A stretch of DNA of 5,294 nt from Ruminococcus sp. (GCA_017502425.1 JAFVVB010000174.1:1-5294); one strand, 5' to 3'; counted from the stretch's first letter, positions 1 through 5,294 are shown. The notes: generated by a model from the sequence alone, not told the origin. Numbers and translations are program-made.

Positions 1-341
1 AACAAGCTAAAGAAACAGCTAAAATATTAAGTGACAAAAAAGGTCTTGATATTAAAGTTATCGAAATCAGCGATGTTTCTGTTATAGCTGACTATATGGT
101 TATTGCAACAGGTAACAGTTCTACCCACGTAAAGGCTCTTGCTGATGAAATTGAAGAGCAGCTTGATGATATGGGTATTTCTGTTAGCCATGTTGAGGGT
201 TATCGTTCTAATTCTTGGATATTACTTGATTATATCGATATTATTGTTCATGTGTTTTCTAACGAAGCTAGAGAGTATTATGATCTCGAGCGTTTATGGG
301 AAGACGGTACAGATATTGATATTTCAGATATTATTGATTAA
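1..341 (+). CDS. rsfS: Ribosome silencing factor RsfS (YbeB/iojap family), 5' end cut by window edge
   Basis: RsfS binds ribosomal protein uL14 on the 50S subunit and blocks joining with the 30S, damping translation under starvation. The first full codon is at position 3, and 112 residues are visible before the TAA at 339-341. Since family members are about 105-120 residues, only a few N-terminal residues should be missing. Family hallmarks are clear: DYMVIATGNSSTHVKALAD near the start of the conserved core, then VEGYRSNSWILLDYIDIIVH, then the characteristic ending VFSNEAREYYDLERLW. An ATG at 96 is internal, because conserved sequence (IKVIEISDVSVIADY) precedes it. leuS follows after 32 bases with no terminator between, so the two are probably co-transcribed. 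In many Firmicutes this gene sits in a nadD-yqeK-rsfS cluster; what lies upstream here is outside the window. Identification is secure; function is by family. Confidence 0.95.
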   Translation, partial: QAKETAKILSDKKGLDIKVIEISDVSVIADYMVIATGNSSTHVKALADEIEEQLDDMGISVSHVEGYRSNSWILLDYIDIIVHVFSNEAREYYDLERLWEDGTDIDISDIID

Positions 342-360
342 TTTGTGTTAAAAGACCTTT

Positions 361-366
361 AGGAGG
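361..366 (+). promoter_or_regulatory. Ribosome binding site of leuS (AGGAGG), fixing a TTG start
   Basis: A perfect AGGAGG lies 7 bases before the TTG at 374. The reading frame downstream has no ATG near its beginning, and the family's N-terminal sequence (Y.HK..E.KWQ..WEE) begins right at this TTG. The site therefore decides the start codon. Confidence 0.9.
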
Positions 367-373
367 GTTTTCA

Positions 374-2785
374 TTGAGATACGAACATAAAATCGTTGAA
401 CCAAAATGGCAAAAAATTTGGGAAGAAAAAGGAGTCTTTCATGCTGAAGAAAATTCTGATAAAGAAAAATTCTTTGGTCTGATTGAGTTTCCTTATCCAT
501 CTGGACAGGGACTTCACGTAGGTCATCCTCGTCCGTATACAGCTCTTGATACAGTTGCGAGAAAGCGCAGACTTCAGGGATATAATGTGCTATATCCTAT
601 CGGATGGGATGCTTTTGGTCTGCCTACTGAGAACTTTGCTATTAAGAATCATATCCACCCTGAAATTGTTACTAAAAACAATATCGATAGATTCAGAAAG
701 CAGATTCAGTCATTAGGTATTTCTTTTGATTGGTCAAGAGAAGTTAATACTACTGATCCTGAGTATTATAAATGGACTCAGTGGATTTTCTTACAGCTTT
801 TTAAACATGGTCTTGCTTATAAAAAAGAAATGGCTGTTAACTGGTGTACTTCATGTAAATGTGTATTAGCTAACGACGAAGTGGTTAATGGCGTTTGCGA
901 GAGATGTCAGAGTGAAGTTGTACATAAAGTTAAGTCTCAGTGGATGCTTAAGATTACTAAGTATGCTGACAGACTTATTGATGATCTTGAATTAGTTGAT
1001 TTTCCAGAAAGAGTGAAGCTTCAGCAGAAGAACTGGATAGGTAGATCATATGGTGCTGAAGTTGAGTTCGATACAACTTTAGGTGATAAGCTTCTTATTT
1101 ATACTACCAGAGCAGATACACTTTACGGTGCTACTTATATGGTTATTTCTCCTGAACATCCACTCATCGAGAAATGGGCAGATAAGATTGGAAATATTGA
1201 TGAAGTTAAGAAGTATCAGGCAGATGCTGCTAAAAAGTCCGATTTTGAGCGTACGGAGCTAGCTAAAGATAAAACCGGTGTTAAACTTGTCGGTGTTAAG
1301 GCTATTAACCCTGTTAATAATAAAGAAATCCCTATTTTTATTTCTGACTATGTACTCATTTCATATGGTACTGGTGCTATTATGGCTGTTCCTGCGCACG
1401 ATACACGTGACTGGGAATTTGCTAAAAAGTTTGACCTTCCTATTATCGAAGTTGTTAAAGGCGGAAATGTAGAGGAAGAGGCATATACTGACTGCGCAAC
1501 CGGTATTATGGTTAACTCAGGTATTCTTGATGGCCTTTCTGTTGAGGATGCAAAAGTTAAGATTATTGAGTGGTTAGCTGAAAACGGAAAAGGTCAGAAG
1601 AAAACTAACTACAAACTCAGAGACTGGGTATTCTCGCGTCAGAGATATTGGGGTGAGCCAATTCCTATTGTTAAGTGTGATGATTGCGGTTATGTTGCTG
1701 TTGATGAGTCTGAATTACCACTTAAGTTACCGATGGTAGAGTCATATGAGCCAACTGATAACGGTGAATCTCCGCTTGCTAATATTACTGAGTGGGTAGA
1801 AACTACATGTCCTAAGTGTGGTAAGAAGGCGTACAGAGAAACTGATACTATGCCACAATGGGCAGGTTCTTCATGGTATTATTTAAGATATATGGATCCT
1901 CATAATAAGGATGCTATCGCTTCAAAAGATGCTTTTGAGTATTGGAACTGTGTTGACTGGTATAACGGTGGTATGGAGCATACTACACTCCATCTTCTTT
2001 ACAGCCGTTTCTGGCATAAGTTCTTATATGATATCGGTGTAGTGCCTACTAAAGAGCCATATTCTAAGCGTACAAGTCACGGTATGATTCTCGGTGAAAA
2101 CGGAGAGAAGATGAGTAAATCTAGAGGCAACGTTGTTAACCCTGATGATATCGTCAATGAGTACGGTGCTGATACTCTCAGAATGTACGAGATGTTTATC
2201 GGCGATTTTGAGAAAGCTGCTCCTTGGAGTCCTTCCAGCATAAAAGGTTGTCGCAGATTTATCGAGCGTTACTATAATCTTCAGAATATTCTTGTTGATG
2301 GGGATACTATCAGACCTGAACTTGAGAAAGATTTCCATAAAACCATCAAGAAAGTAACCGAAGATATCGAAAATATTAAATTCAATACAGCTATCGCATC
2401 TTTGATGGCTCTTATTAATGTTGTTTCTAATTATGGTTCAATCACAAATAGAGAGCTCGCTGTTTTCTCTATACTTTTAAACCCATTTGCTCCTCACGTT
2501 ACAGAGGAAGTGTGGGAAGTGTGCAAACTGGGAGATGGCATATTAGCACAAGCTAAGTGGCCTGAGTTTGATGAGTCGAAGTGCGTAGATGATACAGTAG
2601 AGATAGTTGTTCAGGTTAACGGTAAGATAAAAGCAAAGCTTATGATACCTGCTGACGCTGACCAGTCTACTGCAATTAGTTTAGCTAAAGCTGACGAAAA
2701 GGTTAACGATGCTATCAGTTCTATGAATATCGTTAAAGAAATTTACGTAAAAGGTAAACTTGTTAACATTGTTGTTAAGCCTTAA
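374..2785 (+). CDS. leuS: Leucyl-tRNA synthetase (class Ia), TTG start
   Basis: Cytoplasmic enzyme that charges tRNA-Leu with leucine using ATP. It has 803 residues, the normal bacterial length. Domains in order: Rossmann catalytic fold with the HIGH-type motif HVGH at residues 48-51, inside PYPSGQGLHVGHPRPYTALD; a zinc-type loop with Cys158, Cys161, Cys163, Cys175 and Cys178; the CP1 editing domain with the threonine-rich motif TTRADTLYGATY (Thr244, Thr245) and the editing aspartate Asp343 in VPAHDTRDWEFA; a second Cys4 loop (Cys435, Cys438, Cys479, Cys482); the signature ETDTMPQWAGSSWYYLRYMD; the KMSKS loop at 579-583; then an anticodon-binding helical domain and the C-terminal tRNA-binding domain containing VQVNGKIKAK. 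Every catalytic and editing landmark is present, so it should be active and proofreading. It follows rsfS by 32 bases. No T-box leader fits between them, so any such control would act from further upstream. Alternative starts are unlikely given the RBS. Confidence 0.98.
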   Translation: MRYEHKIVEPKWQKIWEEKGVFHAEENSDKEKFFGLIEFPYPSGQGLHVGHPRPYTALDTVARKRRLQGYNVLYPIGWDAFGLPTENFAIKNHIHPEIVTKNNIDRFRKQIQSLGISFDWSREVNTTDPEYYKWTQWIFLQLFKHGLAYKKEMAVNWCTSCKCVLANDEVVNGVCERCQSEVVHKVKSQWMLKITKYADRLIDDLELVDFPERVKLQQKNWIGRSYGAEVEFDTTLGDKLLIYTTRADTLYGATYMVISPEHPLIEKWADKIGNIDEVKKYQADAAKKSDFERTELAKDKTGVKLVGVKAINPVNNKEIPIFISDYVLISYGTGAIMAVPAHDTRDWEFAKKFDLPIIEVVKGGNVEEEAYTDCATGIMVNSGILDGLSVEDAKVKIIEWLAENGKGQKKTNYKLRDWVFSRQRYWGEPIPIVKCDDCGYVAVDESELPLKLPMVESYEPTDNGESPLANITEWVETTCPKCGKKAYRETDTMPQWAGSSWYYLRYMDPHNKDAIASKDAFEYWNCVDWYNGGMEHTTLHLLYSRFWHKFLYDIGVVPTKEPYSKRTSHGMILGENGEKMSKSRGNVVNPDDIVNEYGADTLRMYEMFIGDFEKAAPWSPSSIKGCRRFIERYYNLQNILVDGDTIRPELEKDFHKTIKKVTEDIENIKFNTAIASLMALINVVSNYGSITNRELAVFSILLNPFAPHVTEEVWEVCKLGDGILAQAKWPEFDESKCVDDTVEIVVQVNGKIKAKLMIPADADQSTAISLAKADEKVNDAISSMNIVKEIYVKGKLVNIVVKP

Positions 2786-2803
2786 TTGTCAATTTTGTCA
2801 TTT

Positions 2804-2822
2804 TTCTACTTTTGTTGTAGAA
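2804..2822 (+). repeat. Short hairpin after leuS (TTCTAC / GTAGAA)
   Basis: A perfect 6-base inverted repeat, TTCTAC (2804-2809) and GTAGAA (2817-2822), with a 7-base loop lies 18 bases after the leuS stop codon. It could fold at the 3' end of the rsfS-leuS message. It is not a good intrinsic terminator: the stem is short and has only two C-G pairs, and no T-run follows it on the + strand. It ends just 5 bases before the -35 box of the rpsU promoter, so a role as an operator is equally possible. The repeat is seen; its function is not established. Confidence 0.35.
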
Positions 2823-2827
2823 CACTC

Positions 2828-2856
2828 TTGACACTTTTTATACATTATTGTATAAT
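2828..2856 (+). promoter_or_regulatory. Consensus sigma-A promoter of rpsU
   Basis: TTGACA (2828-2833) and TATAAT (2851-2856) are both perfect consensus hexamers and are separated by the ideal 17 bases. Transcription should start near 2863, giving an rpsU leader of about 48 bases. Such an exact match is expected for a highly expressed ribosomal protein gene. A 9-base inverted repeat flanks the promoter: TTGTCAATT at 2786-2794 and AATTGACAA at 2854-2862, the latter overlapping the -10 box and reaching the start site. Confidence 0.9.
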
Positions 2857-2897
2857 TGACAAAGCATTATGCGAATTACCCATGCCTTATGGCGGAC

Positions 2898-2904
2898 GGG
2901 AGGG
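2898..2904 (+). promoter_or_regulatory. Ribosome binding site of rpsU (GGGAGGG)
   Basis: GGGAGGG contains the GGAGG core and lies 6 bases before the ATG at 2911. It closes a GC-rich leader segment (2884-2904) in which GCC-TTAT-GGC (2884-2893) can form a tiny stem, and CCC at 2879-2881 could pair with GGG of the ribosome binding site. Confidence 0.85.
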
Positions 2905-2910
2905 AAATAA

Positions 2911-3087
2911 ATGTCAGAAGTAAGACTCAAGGAAAACGAATCTCTTGAGAGTGCTTTAAGAAGATTCAAGAAGCAGTGCGCAAGAGCTGGTGTTATCGCT
3001 GAAGTTCGTAAAAGAGAAGCTTATGAGAAGCCTTCTGTAAAACGTAAGAAGAAGTCTGAAGCTGCTCGCAAGCGCAAATACAAATAA
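2911..3087 (+). CDS. rpsU: 30S ribosomal protein bS21
   Basis: A 58-residue, strongly basic protein, the usual length for Firmicutes S21. It is recognised by MSEVRLKENESLESALRRFK at the N terminus, the central segment KKQCARAGVIAEVRKREAYE, and a Lys/Arg-rich tail (KPSVKRKKKSEAARKRKYK). bS21 sits on the 30S platform near the anti-Shine-Dalgarno end of 16S rRNA and helps initiation on natural messages. The start is fixed by GGGAGGG 6 bases upstream and by the conserved N terminus. The gene has its own consensus promoter and its own strong terminator, so it looks like a single-gene transcription unit. In many Firmicutes rpsU is followed by yqeY; here it is followed by aroQ. Confidence 0.97.
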   Translation: MSEVRLKENESLESALRRFKKQCARAGVIAEVRKREAYEKPSVKRKKKSEAARKRKYK

Positions 3088-3097
3088 TTAAAAAGAG

Positions 3098-3137
3098 AAA
3101 CGGACAGGTTAATAGTAACTTGTCCGTTTTTTGTTTT
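3098..3137 (+). terminator. Strong intrinsic terminator of rpsU
   Basis: A 14-pair stem is formed by 3098-3111 and 3116-3129 with the 4-base loop ATAG. The core CGGACA/TGTCCG is perfect and there is a single G-T pair. It runs straight into a T-tract (3127-3137, TTTTTT-G-TTTT). The stem begins 10 bases after the rpsU stop codon. The reverse strand also leaves the stem into a T-rich run (TTTCTCTTTTT), so the hairpin could work in both directions, although no convergent gene is present here. Confidence 0.93.
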
Positions 3138-3139
3138 GT

Positions 3140-3145
3140 GGTGAT
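3140..3145 (+). promoter_or_regulatory. Ribosome binding site of aroQ (GGTGAT)
   Basis: GGTGAT matches the downstream part of the full Shine-Dalgarno complement AAGGAGGTGAT and leaves 3 bases to the ATG at 3149. It begins only 3 bases after the T-tract of the rpsU terminator. It supports the ATG at 3149 rather than the in-frame TTG at 3131, which lies inside that T-tract. Confidence 0.65.
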
Positions 3146-3148
3146 AAA

Positions 3149-3589
3149 ATGAAGATTTTAGTATTACTCGGACCTAACCTTAATATGGTTGGTGTCAGAA
3201 AAAAAGAAGTATACGGTACCATGTCAGCTGATGATATTAATAAAAAAATTGTTGAATATGCCGCTGAGAAAAATATAGAATGTGATATCTTCCAGTCAAA
3301 TCTCGAGGGAGAGCTTATTGATAAAATCCACGGTGTATTGGATATTTACGATGGTGTTATCATAAATCCTGGTGCACTTACACATTATAGTTATGCGTTA
3401 AGAGATGCTATTGAGTGTGTTTTAGAAGTTCCTTTTATTGAAGTTCATATGTCTGATATTTCCAAAAGAGAGGATTTCAGAAAAATATCTGTAACTGCTG
3501 AAGTATGCGTTAAACAGATTATGGGCTTTGGTGCTGACTCTTACCTATATGCTATTGATAGCCTTGTTGAGGTGCTTAATGCTAAATAG
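3149..3589 (+). CDS. aroQ: Type II 3-dehydroquinate dehydratase (shikimate pathway)
   Basis: Converts 3-dehydroquinate to 3-dehydroshikimate by anti elimination of water, the third step of chorismate and aromatic amino acid synthesis; type II enzymes form dodecamers in the cytoplasm. It has 146 residues, normal for the family. Visible motifs: ILVLLGPNLNMVG at the N terminus, the mobile lid with Arg17 and Tyr22 (VRKKEVYG), FQSNLEGELID (48-58), IINPGALTH with Asn73 and His79, EVHMSD with His100, and RE.FR with Arg107 and Arg111. These correspond to the catalytic and substrate-binding residues of the M. tuberculosis enzyme (Asn75, His81, His101, Arg108, Arg112). Several usual motif residues are changed: QSNHEG is QSNLEG, and the SNI after EVH is SDI. 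The start ATG was chosen by its ribosome binding site and the family N terminus. It overlaps the peptidase gene by 11 bases, implying coupled translation. It most likely is a working dehydroquinase; altered kinetics are possible. Confidence 0.93.
   Translation: MKILVLLGPNLNMVGVRKKEVYGTMSADDINKKIVEYAAEKNIECDIFQSNLEGELIDKIHGVLDIYDGVIINPGALTHYSYALRDAIECVLEVPFIEVHMSDISKREDFRKISVTAEVCVKQIMGFGADSYLYAIDSLVEVLNAK
3569..3574 (+). promoter_or_regulatory. Ribosome binding site of the M24 peptidase (GAGGTG), inside aroQ
   Basis: GAGGTG lies inside the last codons of aroQ, 4 bases before the ATG at 3579. It shows that the peptidase starts at 3579 and not at the in-frame ATG codons further upstream (3528 and 3549), which are buried in aroQ. 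Confidence 0.85.
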
Positions 3590-4646
3590 AATTGATAAAT
3601 TACGGGAGATTCTTTTAAGTGGTTCAGCGGCTTTGATTTTATCTGATGTAAATAGGTTGTATTATAGTGACTTCAAGTCTTCTGCTGGGGCTCTCCTTAT
3701 TACCGAGCATTCTGCAATCTTATTTTTAGATTTTAGATATTATGAGGCTGCTGTTAGATCTGTTGATAGAAGTATCAATGTAGTACGTTATAGCAATCTT
3801 ACTGAAAGTATTAATGCTATAATAAATAAAGAATCTATTAAAAACATAATTATCGAAGATGAGTTTGTTACTATCGCACGTTTTGATAACCTAAAAAATG
3901 AAATAAATGCTGAATTTACTACTGATTTCAAATTATCATCTAAAATCATGGATTTCAGAATGATTAAGAGTGATGACGAAATAGAAAGAATAAAAACTGC
4001 TCAGAAAATTAGCGAAAAAAGCTATAAGGAACTTCTAAATTATATTAAGGTTGGAGTAAGTGAAAAACGTCTTGCGTTAGAGCTTGAACACCAACTCAAA
4101 ATTAATGGCGCTGAGAGACTTGCATTTGATATCATTTCGATAAGTGGTAAGAATACTTCGTTGCCGCATGGTGTCCCTAGTGAGAAAGAGCTATGCGATG
4201 GTGATTTTATCACCTTTGATTTTGGGGCGGTTTATGATGGATATCATAGTGATATGACTCGTACCATAGCGTTAGGTTATGCATCCGATGAGATGAAGGA
4301 AGTGTATGATATTGTACTTAATGCCCATAAAATTGCATCAAAAGCTATTAAACCATCTAAATGGTGTTCTGATGTTGATAAAGCTGCAAGGGAATATATC
4401 AGAAGTTTCGGTTACGGTGAGTATTTCGGACATTCTACGGGACATGGTGTTGGTCTCGAAATACACGAAAAACCGACTGTTTATCACACCAATAATCAGA
4501 TTTTAAAACCGGGTATGGTAATTACTAATGAGCCCGGTATATATCTACCTGATAAATTCGGAGTCAGAATTGAAGATATGTATCTAGTGACAGAAAATGG
4601 CTTTGAAGATTTAGCTTTTATCGATAAAGAGCTATTAATTATTTAA
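3579..4646 (+). CDS. M24-family Xaa-Pro metallopeptidase (aminopeptidase P / prolidase type)
   Basis: Predicted cytoplasmic dinuclear-metal peptidase that cleaves the bond before proline in X-Pro peptides. It has 355 residues. The N-terminal creatinase-like domain covers roughly residues 1-125 (DVNRLYYSDFKSSAGALLIT, then ILFLDFRYYEAAV), and the C-terminal pita-bread catalytic domain roughly 130-345. All five metal ligands are present: Asp214 and Asp225 in DFGAVYDGYHSDMTRT, His289 in GHSTGHGVGLEIHE, Glu318 in NEPGIY and Glu332 in RIED. The accessory histidines His285 and His296 have the spacing seen in E. coli aminopeptidase P (His350, His361). There is no signal peptide. The neighbours aroQ and efp match the B. 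subtilis yqhS-yqhT-efp cluster, so this is the YqhT counterpart. Sequence alone does not separate aminopeptidase P (pepP) from prolidase (pepQ), so no symbol is given. Translation is probably coupled to aroQ through the 11-base overlap. Confidence 0.93.
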   Translation: MLNRIDKLREILLSGSAALILSDVNRLYYSDFKSSAGALLITEHSAILFLDFRYYEAAVRSVDRSINVVRYSNLTESINAIINKESIKNIIIEDEFVTIARFDNLKNEINAEFTTDFKLSSKIMDFRMIKSDDEIERIKTAQKISEKSYKELLNYIKVGVSEKRLALELEHQLKINGAERLAFDIISISGKNTSLPHGVPSEKELCDGDFITFDFGAVYDGYHSDMTRTIALGYASDEMKEVYDIVLNAHKIASKAIKPSKWCSDVDKAAREYIRSFGYGEYFGHSTGHGVGLEIHEKPTVYHTNNQILKPGMVITNEPGIYLPDKFGVRIEDMYLVTENGFEDLAFIDKELLII

Positions 4647-4652
4647 AACCTA

Positions 4653-4681
4653 TTGATTTTTATTTAGCTTTTTTGTATAAT
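4653..4681 (+). promoter_or_regulatory. Probable sigma-A promoter of efp
   Basis: TTGATT (4653-4658, 4 of 6 matches to TTGACA) and a perfect TATAAT (4676-4681) are 17 bases apart. The predicted start is near 4688, leaving a leader of about 50 bases. In that leader TGAAAT (4698-4703) and ATTTCA (4709-4714) form a weak AT-rich inverted repeat. The promoter lies just after the peptidase stop codon, so efp may be transcribed both independently and by read-through. Confidence 0.75.
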
Positions 4682-4724
4682 TATATCTGTAAATTTATGA
4701 AATTTGCTATTTCAAATATTAATT

Positions 4725-4730
4725 GGAGGG
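4725..4730 (+). promoter_or_regulatory. Ribosome binding site of efp (GGAGGG)
   Basis: GGAGGG lies 7 bases before the ATG at 4738. It fixes the start, which also matches the family N terminus (MISAGDFRNG). Confidence 0.88.
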
Positions 4731-4737
4731 AAACACA

Positions 4738-5294
4738 ATGATTTCTGCAGGTGATTTCAGAAACGGCGTAACATTTGAGATGGATGGACAGGTTGTTTCT
4801 ATCATTGAATTTCAGCACGTTAAACCAGGTAAGGGAGCTGCGTTCGTAAGAACTAAGATCAGAAACGTTATCACAGGTTCTGTTGTTGAAAAAACATTCA
4901 ACCCTAATGACAAATACCCAACAGCTTTTATTGAGAGAAAAGATATGGAGTATAGCTACAACGATGGCGACCTTTATTACTTCATGGATACTGAGACATG
5001 GGAGCAGGTTCCAATCAACGCTTCTATTCTTGGTGATAACTTCAAATTCGTTAAAGAGAATATGTCATGTAAGGTTCTTTCTTACAAGGGTAATGTTTTT
5101 GGTGTAGAGCCACCTAACTTTGTTGAGCTTGTTATCACACAGACAGACCCAGGTTTTGCTGGTAACACAGCTACTAATGCTACAAAGCCAGCTACTGTTG
5201 AGACAGGTGCTGAGATTAAGGTTCCTCTTTTCATTGAAGAGGGCGAGATTGTTCAGATTGATACTCGTACTGGTGAGTACCTCGGTAGAGCATA
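4738..5294 (+). CDS. efp: Elongation factor P, right end at window edge
   Basis: EF-P binds between the P and E sites of stalled ribosomes and speeds peptide bond formation at consecutive prolines. The 185 visible residues are essentially the full family length. The last bases are TA of an unfinished codon right after ...GEYLGRA, a usual EF-P ending, so it is probably a stop codon just cut off. Three beta-barrel domains are expected: a KOW-like N-terminal domain with the functional loop HVKPGKGAAF carrying Lys32 at its tip, a middle domain (about 65-125, including KDMEYSYNDGDLYYFMD), and a C-terminal OB domain with the signature around KPATVETGAEIKVPLFIEEG. Lys32 aligns with the B. subtilis lysine that carries 5-aminopentanol, rather than the arginine of rhamnosylated EF-Ps. 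No modification enzyme is in the window. Asparagine codons are mostly AAC (8 of 12), unlike the adjacent peptidase (2 of 18), suggesting high expression. Confidence 0.97.
   Translation, partial: MISAGDFRNGVTFEMDGQVVSIIEFQHVKPGKGAAFVRTKIRNVITGSVVEKTFNPNDKYPTAFIERKDMEYSYNDGDLYYFMDTETWEQVPINASILGDNFKFVKENMSCKVLSYKGNVFGVEPPNFVELVITQTDPGFAGNTATNATKPATVETGAEIKVPLFIEEGEIVQIDTRTGEYLGRA

Noticed and set aside
139..351. 70-codon hydrophobic frame overlapping rsfS
   Set aside because: It is an out-of-frame shadow of rsfS; its apparent hydrophobicity comes from T-rich codons read in the wrong frame.
1278..1472. 64-codon hydrophobic frame inside leuS
   Set aside because: It is an out-of-frame shadow of the LeuRS editing domain, with no ribosome binding site of its own.
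2024..2338. 104-codon open frame on the minus strand
   Set aside because: It lies wholly opposite the KMSKS and following region of leuS, has no plausible ribosome binding site or recognisable protein features, and is explained by the codon use of leuS.
2804..2822. TTCTAC/GTAGAA hairpin as the leuS terminator
   Set aside because: The stem is six pairs with no T-run after it on the + strand, so it is kept only as a repeat of unknown role.
3131..3148. Upstream TTG start for aroQ, adding six residues
   Set aside because: This TTG lies in the T-tract of the rpsU terminator, has no ribosome binding site, and the family N terminus begins at the ATG at 3149.
4306..4506. 66-codon frame inside the M24 peptidase gene
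   Set aside because: It overlaps the metal-binding core of the peptidase in another frame and shows no independent signals.
4626..4674. Possible terminator at the end of the peptidase gene (AAAGAGCTA pairing with TAGCTTTTT, then a T-run)
   Set aside because: The stem has only two G-C pairs, includes a G-T pair, and spans a 30-base AT-rich loop. The T-run is also the spacer of the efp promoter. It is too weak to call.
4883..5107. 74-codon + strand open frame inside efp
   Set aside because: It is a shifted-frame shadow of efp, whose true frame gives a full-length, family-typical EF-P.

Overview
The window is a stretch of ordinary bacterial chromosome. All six genes lie on the + strand and are tightly packed. 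It is AT-rich, has strong GGAGG-type ribosome binding sites, and carries Firmicutes-style proteins: a 58-residue bS21, a LeuRS with two Cys pairs in its second zinc-type loop, and an EF-P with Lys32 in a PGKGAAF loop. These features point to a low-GC Firmicute, most likely class Clostridia. Genus cannot be fixed from the sequence alone. I see no phage, IS, CRISPR, tRNA or rRNA sequence.

Layout: (1) positions 1-341 hold the 3' part of rsfS, a ribosome silencing factor cut by the left edge. (2) After 32 bases comes leuS (374-2785), complete leucyl-tRNA synthetase, starting at TTG behind a perfect AGGAGG. (3) The gap 2786-2910 holds a textbook sigma-A promoter (TTGACA, 17 bases, TATAAT) flanked by inverted repeats, then a short GC-rich leader. 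(4) rpsU (2911-3087) encodes ribosomal protein bS21 in 58 codons and ends at a strong intrinsic terminator (3098-3137). (5) Only 11 bases beyond the terminator T-tract begins aroQ (3149-3589), type II 3-dehydroquinase. It overlaps by 11 bases a proline-specific M24 metallopeptidase (3579-4646). (6) A second promoter (4653-4681) precedes efp (4738 to the right edge), elongation factor P, which lacks at most its stop codon or a few bases.

Four of the six genes serve translation: RsfS (subunit joining), LeuRS (Leu-tRNA charging), bS21 (30S subunit) and EF-P (relief of stalling at polyproline). The M24 peptidase recycles X-Pro peptides, and AroQ belongs to the shikimate pathway. The order aroQ - Xaa-Pro peptidase - efp is a conserved Firmicutes cluster, as in B. 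subtilis yqhS-yqhT-efp. The transcription units inferred here are rsfS-leuS (from upstream), rpsU, aroQ-peptidase (perhaps by read-through of the rpsU terminator), and efp from its own promoter.

I found no previously undescribed system. The points most worth a second look are how aroQ-peptidase is transcribed when a strong terminator sits directly before it, the repeats around the rpsU promoter, and several substitutions in conserved motifs of AroQ.
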